Positions 17,002-26,645 of a DNA stretch of 64,000 nucleotides are shown here, one piece after another; the stretch's first letter is position 1, and each line of letters opens with the position of its first letter. Source of the stretch: Caldicellulosiruptor saccharolyticus DSM 8903 (GTDB taxonomy: Bacteria > Bacillota > Thermoanaerobacteria > Caldicellulosiruptorales > Caldicellulosiruptoraceae); NCBI RefSeq assembly GCF_000016545.1, contig NC_009437.1, positions 1,937,394 to 2,001,393 of the forward strand, written 5' to 3'. Both the position numbers and the translations under genes were made by a program. The notes beneath the pieces were generated by a model. That model saw only the letters and a list, made by a program, of their open reading frames with translations. It was not told where the DNA came from and did not search any database.

Positions 17002-17904
17002 GTGGCTGGATTTTTTGGATTTTTTGATTATACAAAGCCTGGGCCAGGAGTGCCAGAAGATCTTCCACCAAAGTCAAAATTTATAGTGTTTTTTGAAGTA
17101 CTTGCACGTAAGTTTTGGAAGCTTTGTTGGCTAAATATTCTCTATTTTCTTGTATCGCTTCCAATATTAGCGATATTATATTTTATGATTGGGAGTTATT
17201 TATTGCCTATAATAGAGTCAGTTACAAAGGGCGTTCAAAGTGCAAAGGATGTTCAAACATTGCAGTCTTTTTTGATGACAGCTTTGAGTCTTCTACTTCT
17301 AAGTGGTTTTATGGTTTTTGGAATAGGACCGACAACTGCTGGCTTTACCTATATTGTTAGAAACTTTGCAAGGGAAGAGCATGCGTGGGTTACAAGTGAC
17401 TTTTTTGAGCACTTGAGAAAAAATATAAAAGAGGGCTTTATAAGCTTTATTGTAGATATATTAGTCATATTTGTGTTTTCTGTTAGTATAAGATTTTACT
17501 CATATCAGAGTATAAAGTACCCAAGCGTTGGCATTATAAAATACTTCTTAATATTTACCTTTTTAGTTTATCTCATGATGCATATTTACATCTATCCGAT
17601 GATGGTGACATATAATCTCAAGGTAAGGCATATATACAAAAACGCATTTATCTTTACAATATTAAAGCTTCCTCATACAATAGGTATGTTTTTATTGATG
17701 ATCGGAGTATGGGTAATACCATTTTTGCTACTGTTTGTGACAAAATTCCTTCTTGTTTTACTACTCTATCCTCTCATTTGGGTAAGCATCTTGGGTCTTA
17801 TGCAAAACTTTTATACAAATTACGTATTTGGAATATATTTGAATCCTCAAAAACAAGAAGAGCAAACTGAAAATAAAAGTGATGACAAACACGAGGATAA
17901 TTAG
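17002..17904 (+). CDS. DUF624 (YesL-like) membrane protein
   Basis: A 300-residue membrane protein opening with GFFGFFDYTKPGPGVPED, the typical start of the DUF624 family. Five or six hydrophobic segments follow, at about residues 38-60, 88-112, 150-168, 180-205 and 225-270, and the tail is charged (EEQTENKSDDKHEDN). The function of the family is not established; members often sit near sugar-uptake genes, which is not the case here. The start is a GTG at 17002, behind AAGGGGG. The longer frame from 16966 overlaps carD and lacks a binding site. Confidence 0.75.
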   Translation: MAGFFGFFDYTKPGPGVPEDLPPKSKFIVFFEVLARKFWKLCWLNILYFLVSLPILAILYFMIGSYLLPIIESVTKGVQSAKDVQTLQSFLMTALSLLLLSGFMVFGIGPTTAGFTYIVRNFAREEHAWVTSDFFEHLRKNIKEGFISFIVDILVIFVFSVSIRFYSYQSIKYPSVGIIKYFLIFTFLVYLMMHIYIYPMMVTYNLKVRHIYKNAFIFTILKLPHTIGMFLLMIGVWVIPFLLLFVTKFLLVLLLYPLIWVSILGLMQNFYTNYVFGIYLNPQKQEEQTENKSDDKHEDN

Positions 17905-17911
17905 ATATAAT
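17882..17911 (+). promoter_or_regulatory. Probable promoter of rplY
   Basis: A clear TATAAT at 17906-17911 lies just after the DUF624 stop, with ATGACA at 17882-17887 and an 18-nt spacer. The -35 is imperfect, so read-through from upstream may also contribute. Confidence 0.45.
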
Positions 17912-17959
17912 AAAATACGTTAAACTACACGTATATCAAAAGAAGGGAGGTACATCTTT

Positions 17960-18571
17960 ATGGAACCAGTGCTTGTCTACAATAAGCGAGAGACTTTTAC
18001 TAAAAGTAACTTAAACAAGCTCAGAAAAGAAGGATATATCCCTGCTGTTGCATATGGTGATGACATAAAGAGCCTTCCAGGTTATGTTTCTAAAAAGGAG
18101 TTTGAAAAGTTATATAAACAAAAAGGATTAGCTGGAAAGATAAAAATTTTGATTGATGGAAAAGAAAGAACTGCACTTATAAAAGAGGTTCAAACTCACT
18201 ATGTAAAAGGGAATATTATCCATGTAGATTTTCAGATACTATCTGAGAACAAACCTATTTATGTTGAAGTACCAATTGTCTTTGAAAATGCAGAGATATT
18301 AAAGTCAAGAGGGCTCGTGTTACAAAGACAGATAGATACAGTAGAGATAGAAGGACTTCCAAAGGATATTCCTGAACACTTAGTAATTGACCTTATGGAG
18401 TATGAAAAACCAACAGCTATAAAATTAAGAGATATAAAGCTTCCAGAGGGTATTAAGATAACAGAAGATTTGGATGAGGTTGTTGCAGTAATTGATGTAA
18501 GCGAGATCACAGAAGAGCCAGAGACAGAGGAGAAGAAAGAAGAGGGGGCTTCTTCTGTTTCGAATAGTTAA
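17960..18571 (+). CDS. rplY: 50S ribosomal protein L25, long (Ctc/TL5) form
   Basis: A 203-residue 5S rRNA-binding ribosomal protein of the Ctc/TL5 type. It has the N-terminal L25 domain (residues 1-90, with SNLNKLRKEGYIPAVAYG near 15 and HVDFQ near 90) and the C-terminal beta-domain (about 95-185). It ends in a Glu-rich acidic tail, TEEPETEEKKEEG. A strong GGGAGGT lies about 9 nt before the ATG. The gene is single, with a terminator directly after it. In Bacillus Ctc is a general stress protein; stress control here is not shown by the sequence. Confidence 0.92.
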   Translation: MEPVLVYNKRETFTKSNLNKLRKEGYIPAVAYGDDIKSLPGYVSKKEFEKLYKQKGLAGKIKILIDGKERTALIKEVQTHYVKGNIIHVDFQILSENKPIYVEVPIVFENAEILKSRGLVLQRQIDTVEIEGLPKDIPEHLVIDLMEYEKPTAIKLRDIKLPEGIKITEDLDEVVAVIDVSEITEEPETEEKKEEGASSVSNS

Positions 18572-18578
18572 AAAAGAA

Positions 18579-18616
18579 GGGACTGAGAGGCAGGTCTTTT
18601 CTCTCAGCCCCTTTTC
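18579..18616. terminator. Bidirectional rho-independent terminator between rplY and argH
   Basis: GGGACTGAGAG at 18579-18589 pairs with CTCTCAGCCCC at 18601-18611 (one mismatch) and is followed by TTTTCTGTTTT. On the minus strand the stem is followed by a run of T from the AAAAAA at 18570-18575. It can thus serve rplY and the convergent argGH operon. Confidence 0.75.
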
Positions 18617-18633
18617 TGTTTTGGGGTTTATAT

Positions 18634-20022
18634 TCATTCGTAAGCTCTCAAAAATTCTTTTAAATTTTCAATTTGCTTTTTTACAAGTTCAGGTGAGGTG
18701 GCACCATAGCTTTTACGCCTTTTAATACAGTTTTCGAGGCTTATAAACTTGAAAACATCTTCTTCAATTTTATCACAAAATCTTTTAAACTCTTCTGTAG
18801 AAAGCTCTTCTAATGATTTATTGTTTTCAATACAGTACTTTACAATATTTCCCACAACAAAATGAGCATCTCTAAAGGCTACGCCTTTTGTTACCAAGTA
18901 ATCGGCAAGGTCTGTTGCATTGATAAATCCAGATTTGCAAGCCAAAAGCATATTTTCTTTGTTTACTTTCAAAGTCTTTAATATTTCATTTACAATTATC
19001 AAACTCTTTTCAGCAGTATCGATAGAATCAAACAAGAATTCTTTGTCTTCCTGCATATCTTTATTATAGGAAAGTGGTAAAGCTTTTAAAACTGTCAAAA
19101 GTCCAATTAGGTTTCCAAACGTTCTTCCTGTCTTACCACGTATAAGTTCGAGTGCATCAGGATTTTTCTTCTGTGGCATTATGCTGCTGCCAGAACAAAA
19201 TGCATCATCAAGTTCAATGAATCTAAACTCATCGGTATTGAATATAATAAAATCTTCCGCAAGCCGAGAAAGATGCATTTGAAGCATAGCTATATTAAAA
19301 AGCATTTCTAAAATAAAATCTCTGTCAGAAACTGTATCTATACTATTTTCTGTAACTCCGTCAAATTCAAGCTGATCTGCCACAAAAAATCTATCTATAT
19401 CGAATGTAGTTCCTGCAAGTGCAGCACTGCCAAGTGGATTTAGGTTAATTGAGATAAAGTTTTGCCTAAATCTTAAAAGATCTCTTTTTAGCATCTGGGC
19501 ATATGCTAAGATGTAATGTGAGAACAACACTGGCTGAGCTTTCTGAAGGTGAGTAAATCCTGGCATAATTGTGTCTATATTTTCTTCTGCTAATTTTATA
19601 ATAGTATCTATTAAATTTTTTATCAGCTCTTGTAAATAGAGATTTTTTTCACGACAAAAAAGCCTTTCGTCAAGTACCACCTGGTCGTTCCTACTCCGAG
19701 CCGTGTGGACCTTCTTTCCAACCTGTCCTATTCTCTTTATTAGCTCTTTTTCAATCAGCATATGGACATCTTCATCAGACATATCAAACTCAATTTTTCC
19801 TTCTTTAAAGTCATTTAATATTTCATAAAGTGTGTTTACAATTAGTTTGCCTTCATCTTCAGGTATAATATCACATTTTGAGAGCATCTTCACATGGGCA
19901 ACAGAGCCCATAACGTCATACTCAAAGAGGTTAATATCAACCATGATAGAAGCATTGAACTCATCAAATATCCTTGCTGTATCTTTTGAGAACCTACCCT
20001 GCCACAGTTTAATCTGAATCAC
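18634..20022 (-). CDS. argH: Argininosuccinate lyase
   Basis: A 462-residue cytosolic enzyme for the last step of arginine synthesis, splitting argininosuccinate into arginine and fumarate. The N-terminus [17 protein letters not shown] near residue 108, [11 protein letters not shown] near 155, and the fumarase-superfamily signature [16 protein letters not shown] near 280 (the catalytic Ser is in this loop) are all intact. The GTG start overlaps the end of argG by 14 nt, which points to coupled translation. It forms an argGH operon read from the ArgR-controlled promoter upstream of argG. Confidence 0.94.
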   Translation of the reverse strand: MIQIKLWQGRFSKDTARIFDEFNASIMVDINLFEYDVMGSVAHVKMLSKCDIIPEDEGKLIVNTLYEILNDFKEGKIEFDMSDEDVHMLIEKELIKRIGQVGKKVHTARSRNDQVVLDERLFCREKNLYLQELIKNLIDTIIKLAEENIDTIMPGFTHLQKAQPVLFSHYILAYAQMLKRDLLRFRQNFISINLNPLGSAALAGTTFDIDRFFVADQLEFDGVTENSIDTVSDRDFILEMLFNIAMLQMHLSRLAEDFIIFNTDEFRFIELDDAFCSGSSIMPQKKNPDALELIRGKTGRTFGNLIGLLTVLKALPLSYNKDMQEDKEFLFDSIDTAEKSLIIVNEILKTLKVNKENMLLACKSGFINATDLADYLVTKGVAFRDAHFVVGNIVKYCIENNKSLEELSTEEFKRFCDKIEEDVFKFISLENCIKRRKSYGATSPELVKKQIENLKEFLRAYE

Positions 20023-21226
20023 CCGCCTTCTTGTTCACCATTCCGAATACCTTCAAAGGTAAGCCAAACAAGTTTATAAATCCTTCTGCATCTTTTTGAT
20101 TATACATCTGGTCTTCTTCAAATGTTGCAAGGTCTTTGATGTACAGTGAATTTGGTGATTTTGAACCAGCAGAGTAAATATTACCTCTGTACAACACAAG
20201 TTTTACTGTACCATTTACAACTTCTTGGGTTTTGTCAACAAATGCTGAAAGTGCTTCTCTTAAAGGTGAGAACCAAAGCCCATCATAAACAAGTTCAGCA
20301 AATCTGATAGCTACCATCTCTTTAAAGTGTAAAGTTGCTCTGTCAAGGCAAAGATATTCTAATTCTCTATGAGCATAGTGCAAGATTGTCCCGCCAGGTG
20401 TTTCATACACGCCACGCGATTTCATTCCCACAAGCCTATTTTCAACTATGTCAACAATGCCAATTCCATGTTCTGCTCCTTTTTTATTTAAATACTTCAA
20501 AAGTTCAACACAATTCATTTCTTTGCCATTTATCTTAATCGGAACACCTTTTTCAAACTCTATTTCTATAGTTTCTGGCTCATCATTTAATGAAAAAGGA
20601 TTTTTTATAATCATTAACACTTTTTCAAAATTAGGCATGTTCCAGGGATCTTCCAACTCAAGTCCTTCATGCGACAGGTGCCATATATTCCAATCAGTAC
20701 TGTAACTTTCTTCTTTTTTGAAAGGAATATCTATTCCTTTTTGGGCAAGGTAATTTAACTCGTCTTCACGTGATTTTAAGTTCCACATTCTCCAAGGAGC
20801 AATTATTTTTATATTTGGCATAAGTGCCTTTATTGTCACCTCAAATCTTACCTGGTCATTACCTTTGCCTGTGGCACCGTGAGCTATTGCATCAGCATTT
20901 TCCTTTTTAGCAATCTCAACAAGCCTTTTTGCAATTAGCGGTCTTGCCATTGACGTGCCAAGAAGATATTTTCCTTCATAAACTGCACCAGCTTTTAGAG
21001 TAGGGAATATATATTCCTTTACAAATTCCGCTTTGGCATCTTCAATATAAACCTTTGATGCACCAGTTTTATAGGCTCTTTCTTTTATGGTCTCAAAGTC
21101 ATCTTCTTGGCCAACATCCACTACAACTGCAATGACCTCACAGCTGAAGTTTTCTTTTAGCCATGGTATTATAACAGATGTATCAAGCCCGCCTGAATAA
21201 GCAAGGACTACTTTGTTAAGTTGCAT
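20009..21226 (-). CDS. argG: Argininosuccinate synthase
   Basis: A 405-residue enzyme joining citrulline and aspartate with ATP. The ATP P-loop is [17 protein letters not shown] near residue 10. Other conserved parts are [18 protein letters not shown] near 90, [15 protein letters not shown] near 115, and [14 protein letters not shown] near 175. The ATG at 21226 has GAGGGG 8 nt upstream; a TTG two codons earlier is too close to that site. It is first gene of the argGH operon, under the promoter and ARG box described separately. Confidence 0.94.
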   Translation of the reverse strand: MQLNKVVLAYSGGLDTSVIIPWLKENFSCEVIAVVVDVGQEDDFETIKERAYKTGASKVYIEDAKAEFVKEYIFPTLKAGAVYEGKYLLGTSMARPLIAKRLVEIAKKENADAIAHGATGKGNDQVRFEVTIKALMPNIKIIAPWRMWNLKSREDELNYLAQKGIDIPFKKEESYSTDWNIWHLSHEGLELEDPWNMPNFEKVLMIIKNPFSLNDEPETIEIEFEKGVPIKINGKEMNCVELLKYLNKKGAEHGIGIVDIVENRLVGMKSRGVYETPGGTILHYAHRELEYLCLDRATLHFKEMVAIRFAELVYDGLWFSPLREALSAFVDKTQEVVNGTVKLVLYRGNIYSAGSKSPNSLYIKDLATFEEDQMYNQKDAEGFINLFGLPLKVFGMVNKKAGDSD

Positions 21227-21260
21227 CTTCAATTCCCCTCACTTAATTGATTTTTATTAA

Positions 21261-21289
21261 ATTATACACCCAAATGAATAATTATTCAA
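21261..21289 (-). promoter_or_regulatory. argGH promoter
   Basis: Reading the minus strand, TTGAAT (21289-21284) and a perfect TATAAT (21266-21261) are separated by 17 nt. The -10 lies about 35 nt upstream of the argG ATG. Confidence 0.7.
21275..21288. promoter_or_regulatory. ARG box: likely ArgR/AhrC operator
   Basis: TGAATAATTATTCA is a perfect 14-bp palindrome and fits the ARG-box consensus TGAATWWWWATTCA exactly. It covers the -35 hexamer and part of the spacer of the argGH promoter, so a bound repressor would block polymerase when arginine is plentiful. argR itself is not in the window. Confidence 0.8.
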
Positions 21290-21377
21290 CAGTTCTTTCT
21301 TTAATTTTCTTGAGATTTAAAAGGATTTATTTTATTATAATATCTTAGATATGCTTATAAACTCAAGGAGTTTTTAA

Positions 21378-21968
21378 ATGAAAGTAGCTATCTTTGGTGG
21401 AACATTTAATCCTATTCATATAGGACATTTGATTATGGCACAGTATGTTAAAAATTTTTCTGAGGTTGACAGAGTTATCTTTGTACCCAATGGTGTACCA
21501 CCGCATAAAAATGTTGATATCGCATTGCCTGAAGACAGATTTGAAATGGTAAAACTTTCAATTGAAGATAATCCAGACTTTGAAATAAGCGATTTTGAAA
21601 TAAAGAATAAAGAGCCGAGCTGGACTATAAATACCTTAAACTACTTTGCCACCTCTTATGAGAAAGTGTATTTCATACTAGGAAGCGACAATCTTTTTGA
21701 AATTATAAAATGGTACAGGGCGGAAGAGATTTTAAAAAAATTTCCTATTATTGTTTTGCCAAGAGAGAGGAATACAACTTTGATAAGAAGACAAATTGAA
21801 GAGCTTGGTATACAGTTTAGTGCAAAAATGGTTCTGATAGATATGCCTATTATTGACATTTCTTCGACAGAGATTAGAAGACTGATAAGAGAGAATAAAA
21901 GCATAAGATATATGGTGCATCCAAAAGTGGAAGAATATATAATAAGAAAGGGGCTTTATAAAGAGTGA
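21378..21968 (+). CDS. nadD: Nicotinate-nucleotide adenylyltransferase
   Basis: A 196-residue NAD biosynthesis enzyme that adenylates nicotinate mononucleotide. The nucleotidyltransferase motifs are VAIFGGTFNPIHIGHLI at the N-terminus (GxFxPxHxGH), FVPNGVPPHK near residue 38, and DISSTEIRRLI near 160 (ISSTxIR). AAGGAG lies about 8 nt before the ATG. It heads an apparent operon nadD-yqeK-LCP-rsfS-leuS with overlapping or short junctions. The nadD-yqeK-rsfS order is conserved in Firmicutes. Confidence 0.93.
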   Translation: MKVAIFGGTFNPIHIGHLIMAQYVKNFSEVDRVIFVPNGVPPHKNVDIALPEDRFEMVKLSIEDNPDFEISDFEIKNKEPSWTINTLNYFATSYEKVYFILGSDNLFEIIKWYRAEEILKKFPIIVLPRERNTTLIRRQIEELGIQFSAKMVLIDMPIIDISSTEIRRLIRENKSIRYMVHPKVEEYIIRKGLYKE

Positions 21969-22543
21969 ATATTGATACAATCAAAGAGAAACTGAAAGAA
22001 CTTTTGGATGAGCAAAGGTTTGTCCATTCACTTGGGACAATGGACTGTGCAATGATGTTAGCCAAAAGATTTGATGAAGATGTCCAAAAGGCGATGATTG
22101 CAGGGCTTGTTCATGACTGTGCAAAGTGCCTCAAAAAAGAAGAGTTGTTGAATTGTGCTTTCAAATCTGGTATAGTTATAGATAACATAATGATAAGTCA
22201 GCCAGAGCTTTTACACGGCCCGGCAGGATATTATCTTGCAAAGGAACTTTTTGGAATTTATGATAGTGATATATTGAACTCTATAGCCTATCATACGACA
22301 GGAAGAGAGAATATGACGAAATTAGAAAAAATTATCTATGTTGCTGATTTAATTGAACCATCAAGAAAATTCAAATCGGTCGAGCTTATTAGAAAGAAAT
22401 CATTTGAGGATCTTGACAAGGCAGTAGTTATGGCCATGGACAACACTATCAAGTATGTAATTGAAAAAGGCGGGCTTATACATCCTTCTACTATTTTTGC
22501 AAGAAATCAGTTAATTCTCAAAGAAAGCGGGGAAGACAGTTGA
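21965..22543 (+). CDS. yqeK: YqeK-type HD domain phosphohydrolase (symmetrical Ap4A hydrolase)
   Basis: A 192-residue HD-domain metal hydrolase; characterised YqeK proteins cleave diadenosine tetraphosphate symmetrically to two ADP. Metal ligands are visible in RFVHSLGTMDCAM near residue 17, AGLVHDCAKCL near 46 (the HD pair), and HGPAGYYLAKE near 80. The GTG start shares four bases with the nadD stop, so the two are coupled. The neighbours nadD and rsfS support the assignment. Confidence 0.88.
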   Translation: MNIDTIKEKLKELLDEQRFVHSLGTMDCAMMLAKRFDEDVQKAMIAGLVHDCAKCLKKEELLNCAFKSGIVIDNIMISQPELLHGPAGYYLAKELFGIYDSDILNSIAYHTTGRENMTKLEKIIYVADLIEPSRKFKSVELIRKKSFEDLDKAVVMAMDNTIKYVIEKGGLIHPSTIFARNQLILKESGEDS

Positions 22544-23751
22544 AGAGGATACGACTTAAAAAACAGGCAAAGATATTTTTAAGTTCTTTTCTGATAACAG
22601 TGGCTATTGTGCTTATGGGTATCTTGGCAACTGCGTTATATATAAAACAAACAAAAACACTTCCTCCCATTTTGAGCAATATTATTGAAAAGGTAACAAA
22701 CACTGAGCCTGCAAATGTTGAAGACAAGCTTCCTATGAACATTCTTGTTCTGGGAAGTGACGAAAAGCAGGGTGGAAGGTCAGATACAATAATGCTTGTT
22801 CATATACAAAAAGACTTTCAACCAATTGTAATTTCAATACCAAGAGATACAAGAGTAAAAGTTGAGGGGATAAAAGGGTATTCAAAGATAAATGCTGCTT
22901 ATGCTTATGGAAAATCAAAGCTTGCTGTAAAAACAGTAGAGGATATTCTTGGTATAAAGATTGACAAGTACGTGGTTGTAAACTATGAGGCTGTTGAAAA
23001 GATAGTAGATTTGGTTGGCGGTGTTGATGTTGAGGTACCATTCCACCTTTATTATGTTGACACAACACCTGGCAAAGAGCTTTATATTAATATCCCTGCT
23101 GGTCTTCAGCATCTTGATGGCAAAAAGGCTGTGGAGTTTTTGCGCTGGCGACACAATTCAAATGGCAAAGAATATGGTAGAGGTGGCGATTTAGGACGCA
23201 TAGAAATGCAAAGAAAACTTTTATATGCCCTCATTGAAAAGATGCTAAAACCACAAAACATAGTAAGACTTCCACTAATTGTCCAGACAGTTTCTAAATA
23301 TACTGACCATAATTTCACTAAAAATGAAATAATGTGGTTTATACAAAATGTTGGAAAGTTCAATACACAAAATATCATGATGACAATCTTACCAGGGTAT
23401 CCTAAGTATATTGACAGAGTCTCTTATTACATCTTAAATGAAGAAAAATGTAGAGCTTTAATTGATGATTTAAATGAACCTGAGGTGTTAAAAGATAGTA
23501 TGAAGATAAAAATCTTATCAAAGTCGTTTGATGATAAAGCAACCCAGCTTAAAAATGACCTTGAGTCAAAAGGGTATTCAAATGTTAATCTTGGAAGGGT
23601 AAGTAAGCTTGAAAGCAGCGAGGTTGAGTTAAAAAGAGTAAATAGAAAATACTTAGAGTTATTAAAAAATGACATTGACCTTTCCACTTATCAAGTTGTA
23701 TATTCTCCTGATTACAGCGACAAATTTGATGTGTATATTAAAGTTAAGTAA
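22540..23751 (+). CDS. LCP family cell-wall polymer ligase with C-terminal LytR_C domain
   Basis: A 403-residue protein with a membrane helix at residues 12-35 and an LCP catalytic domain from about 65 to 220. Motifs are MNILVLGSDEKQGGRSDTIMLVH-type with RSDT, VISIPRDTRV near 105, and the GRIEMQRKLL segment near 215. A C-terminal LytR_C-like domain covers about 318-400 (KIKILSKSFDDKATQLKNDL onward). The TTG start shares TTGA with the yqeK stop. It is a second LCP protein in the window but lacks the Gln/Ser/Thr tail of the one at 15056. The substrate polymer is unknown; its place in the nadD-rsfS operon is common in clostridia. Confidence 0.87.
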   Translation: MKRIRLKKQAKIFLSSFLITVAIVLMGILATALYIKQTKTLPPILSNIIEKVTNTEPANVEDKLPMNILVLGSDEKQGGRSDTIMLVHIQKDFQPIVISIPRDTRVKVEGIKGYSKINAAYAYGKSKLAVKTVEDILGIKIDKYVVVNYEAVEKIVDLVGGVDVEVPFHLYYVDTTPGKELYINIPAGLQHLDGKKAVEFLRWRHNSNGKEYGRGGDLGRIEMQRKLLYALIEKMLKPQNIVRLPLIVQTVSKYTDHNFTKNEIMWFIQNVGKFNTQNIMMTILPGYPKYIDRVSYYILNEEKCRALIDDLNEPEVLKDSMKIKILSKSFDDKATQLKNDLESKGYSNVNLGRVSKLESSEVELKRVNRKYLELLKNDIDLSTYQVVYSPDYSDKFDVYIKVK

Positions 23752-23777
23752 ACTAAAAAAGGGGTGACAAAATTAAA

Positions 23778-24104
23778 TTGGAAAAGATACTTCAAATTGT
23801 AAGGATTCTTAGTCAAAAAAAAGCTCAAGACATTGTAGTTTTGGATATATCAAAGCTTACAATAATAGCAGATTACTTCATAATATGCAGCGCTTCAAAT
23901 ATCCAGCATGTCAAGGCACTTGTTGACGAGATAGAAGAAAAGTCTCCTGCTGATATCCTCAGAATTGAAGGAAGAGAAAGTTACAGATGGGTTGTTGTTG
24001 ATTATGGAGATGTAATTCTTCATATTTTCCATGAAAAGGAAAGAGAATTTTATAATTTAGAAAGACTATGGATAGATGCTCCAAAGGTGGAGATAGCAAT
24101 CTAA
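23778..24104 (+). CDS. rsfS: Ribosome silencing factor RsfS (Iojap/YbeB family)
   Basis: A 108-residue protein that binds L14 of the 50S subunit and blocks subunit joining in slow growth. Family stretches are KAQDIVVLDISKLTIIADYF, the ICSASNIQHVKALVDEI helix near residue 38, and the signature YRWVVVDYGDVILHIF near 73, followed by REFYNLERLW. A GGGGTG lies before the TTG start. It is in the expected place after yqeK and just upstream of leuS. Confidence 0.93.
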   Translation: MEKILQIVRILSQKKAQDIVVLDISKLTIIADYFIICSASNIQHVKALVDEIEEKSPADILRIEGRESYRWVVVDYGDVILHIFHEKEREFYNLERLWIDAPKVEIAI

Positions 24105-24150
24105 CTTTTTTTAAAGTACTCAAAAGATAAGATTCATGGGGGTATGTTTG

Positions 24151-26604
24151 ATGGAATACAATTTTAGAGAAATTGAGAAGAAATGGCAGCAAAAGTGGTT
24201 TTCACAGAACAAGTACAAAGTTACAGAAGACAGTCCAAAACCAAAGTATTACGTGCTTGAGATGTTTCCATATCCTTCGGGGAAACTCCATATGGGACAT
24301 GTAAGAAATTATTCAATTGGAGATGTTTTTGCAAGATTTATGAGACTTAAGGGATATAATGTACTGCATCCAATGGGCTGGGATGCTTTTGGACTGCCTG
24401 CAGAGAATGCTGCTATTAAACATGGAATTCATCCTTCTGATTGGACTTGGTCAAACATTGAGAACATGAAAAGGCAGCTAAAAGAGCTTGGTATAAGTTA
24501 TGACTGGGACAGAGAAGTTGCTACATGCCACCCTGACTATTATAAATGGACACAATGGATGTTTTTGCAGTTTTACAAAGCTGGACTTGCATACCGAAAA
24601 AGATCTTATGTTAACTGGTGCCCGTCTTGTGAAACAGTTCTGGCAAATGAACAAGTTGTAAATGGAAGGTGCGAAAGATGTAAGTCTCTTGTTGGTAAAA
24701 AGGACTTAGAACAGTGGTTTTTTAGAATAACCAAGTATGCAGAAAGGCTCCTTCGCGATATAGATAAACTTGATGGTTGGCCGGAGAAAGTCAAGATTAT
24801 GCAGAAGAACTGGATTGGAAGAAGTGAAGGGGCAGAGATTGAATTTGAAATAGACGGTCTTGGTAAGAGAATAAAAGTGTTCACAACAAGACCTGATACA
24901 CTTTTTGGTGTGACATACTTGGTTTTGGCGCCAGAACATCCACTAACAAAAGAGATAATTGCAGGAAAACCACAAGAGAAGGAATGTCTTGAATTTATTG
25001 AGAAGATGCAGTATCTAAATGAAATTGAAAGGACGTCAACAGAGACAGAAAAAGAAGGAAGATTCACAGGTGGGTATGCTATCCATCCCCTGACAGGGAA
25101 AAAGGTACCCATTTACATTGCTAATTATGTTTTAGTAGACTATGGAACAGGTGCGGTAATGGGTGTTCCTGCTCATGACCAAAGAGACTTTGAGTTTGCA
25201 AAAAAATATAACCTGCCAATAAAGGTTGTTATCAAAGGTGATGGAGTTGACATACAAAATCTTCAAAGTGCTTATGAAGGGGAAGGAGTTTTAATTAATT
25301 CGGGTGAGTTTAACGGACTAAAAAATACAGAGGCTATGAAAAAGATTACAGAATACCTTGAGAAAAATGGTTATGGCAAGGCTTGTGTCACTTATAAATT
25401 AAGAGATTGGCTAATTTCTCGTCAGCGTTATTGGGGTGCACCAATTCCTATTGTATACTGCGATGACTGTGGAATTGTACCTGTTCCAGAAGAGGAGTTG
25501 CCGGTACTTTTGCCGTACAATGTGGAGTTCAAGCCAACAGGCCAGTCGCCACTTGCTTATTGTGAGGAGTTTGTAAATACAACCTGTCCAAAATGTGGAA
25601 AGCCCGCAAGAAGAGAAACTGATACAATGGATACCTTTATATGTTCATCTTGGTACTATTTTAGATATACAGACCCAAAAAATTCTGAAAAACCATTTGA
25701 AAAGTCGCTTGTGGATTATTGGCTTCCTGTTGACCAATATATTGGCGGAGTTGAACATGCTATACTACATCTTTTATATTCAAGGTTCTTTACAAAAGTG
25801 CTTTACGACCTGGGCTATATATCATTTGAAGAACCATTTAAGAATCTTTTGACCCAAGGTATGGTATTAAAAGATGGTGCGAAGATGTCAAAATCTCTTG
25901 GTAACATTGTCAGCCCTGAAGAGATAGTTGAAAAATATGGAGCTGATACAGCAAGGTTATTTATCCTTTTTGCAGCGCCACCAGAAAGAGACTTAGAGTG
26001 GTCAGACCAGGGCGTTGAGGGATGTTTTAGATTCTTAAATAGGCTCTGGAGGCTTTACATTGAGCTCAAAGATAAGCTTTCGGACAGTAGTTTGCCAGGT
26101 CAGTCTGAACTTGATGATGAGCTAAATTACAGGCTAAATTACACCATAAAAAAGGTTACTGAGGACATAGGCGAGAGGTTTAATTTCAATACTGCAATTA
26201 GTAGTATAATGGAGCTTTTGAACTTCTTATATGACTATAAAGAAAAAGGCAGTTTAAATAGAGAACTAATTTTGAAAACACTAAAGAACTTTTTGATTTT
26301 AATATACCCATTTACACCTCATATAGCATGTGAACTGTGGGAGATTATGGGATTTGAAGGGGACATCGAAGATGTTTCATGGCCTGAATATGATGAAAGT
26401 GCGCTTGTTAGAAAGAATGTTGAAATAGCTGTTCAAATAAATGGCAAAGTTAGAGCAAGGTTTGACGTTCCAGTTGATATCTCTGAAGAGGAACTGAAAC
26501 AGAAGATCATGAATAATGAGAAGATTAAAACTCTTTTGGAAGGAAAAGAGATTGTGAAGTTTATATATGTTAAAAATAGACTTGTTAACATTGTCATAAA
26601 ATAA
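24151..26604 (+). CDS. leuS: Leucine--tRNA ligase
   Basis: An 817-residue class I aminoacyl-tRNA synthetase of full bacterial length. The ATP motifs are [11 protein letters not shown] near residue 41 (HIGH) and KMSKSLGN near 578 (KMSKS). The CP1 editing domain carries [13 protein letters not shown] near 250 and [15 protein letters not shown] near 340. A zinc-finger-like insertion is present ([21 protein letters not shown]). The ATG at 24151 has GGGGGT 6 nt upstream; an ATG at 24136 would place that site inside the gene. No T-box leader is present in the 46-nt gap after rsfS, so control is probably through the operon. Confidence 0.95.
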   Translation: MEYNFREIEKKWQQKWFSQNKYKVTEDSPKPKYYVLEMFPYPSGKLHMGHVRNYSIGDVFARFMRLKGYNVLHPMGWDAFGLPAENAAIKHGIHPSDWTWSNIENMKRQLKELGISYDWDREVATCHPDYYKWTQWMFLQFYKAGLAYRKRSYVNWCPSCETVLANEQVVNGRCERCKSLVGKKDLEQWFFRITKYAERLLRDIDKLDGWPEKVKIMQKNWIGRSEGAEIEFEIDGLGKRIKVFTTRPDTLFGVTYLVLAPEHPLTKEIIAGKPQEKECLEFIEKMQYLNEIERTSTETEKEGRFTGGYAIHPLTGKKVPIYIANYVLVDYGTGAVMGVPAHDQRDFEFAKKYNLPIKVVIKGDGVDIQNLQSAYEGEGVLINSGEFNGLKNTEAMKKITEYLEKNGYGKACVTYKLRDWLISRQRYWGAPIPIVYCDDCGIVPVPEEELPVLLPYNVEFKPTGQSPLAYCEEFVNTTCPKCGKPARRETDTMDTFICSSWYYFRYTDPKNSEKPFEKSLVDYWLPVDQYIGGVEHAILHLLYSRFFTKVLYDLGYISFEEPFKNLLTQGMVLKDGAKMSKSLGNIVSPEEIVEKYGADTARLFILFAAPPERDLEWSDQGVEGCFRFLNRLWRLYIELKDKLSDSSLPGQSELDDELNYRLNYTIKKVTEDIGERFNFNTAISSIMELLNFLYDYKEKGSLNRELILKTLKNFLILIYPFTPHIACELWEIMGFEGDIEDVSWPEYDESALVRKNVEIAVQINGKVRARFDVPVDISEEELKQKIMNNEKIKTLLEGKEIVKFIYVKNRLVNIVIK

Positions 26605-26605
26605 A

Positions 26606-26645
26606 AAAAAGAGGGTCAAGCTTGAGGACCCTCTTTTTATTTTAG
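26606..26645. terminator. Bidirectional terminator between leuS and the carboxypeptidase gene
   Basis: AAAAAGAGGGTC at 26606-26617 pairs perfectly with GACCCTCTTTTT at 26627-26638, with a 9-nt loop. The A and T tracts on the two sides make it work in both directions, for leuS and for the convergent carboxypeptidase gene. Confidence 0.85.

Noticed and set aside
23752-24150. Possible T-box leader for leuS
   Set aside because: The gap between rsfS and leuS is only 46 nt and shows no T-box sequence or antiterminator; the pheS gap (17 nt) is likewise too short.
24606-25112. Open frame of 168 codons on the minus strand inside leuS
   Set aside because: It is fully within the editing-domain region of leuS and has no ribosome binding site or family features.
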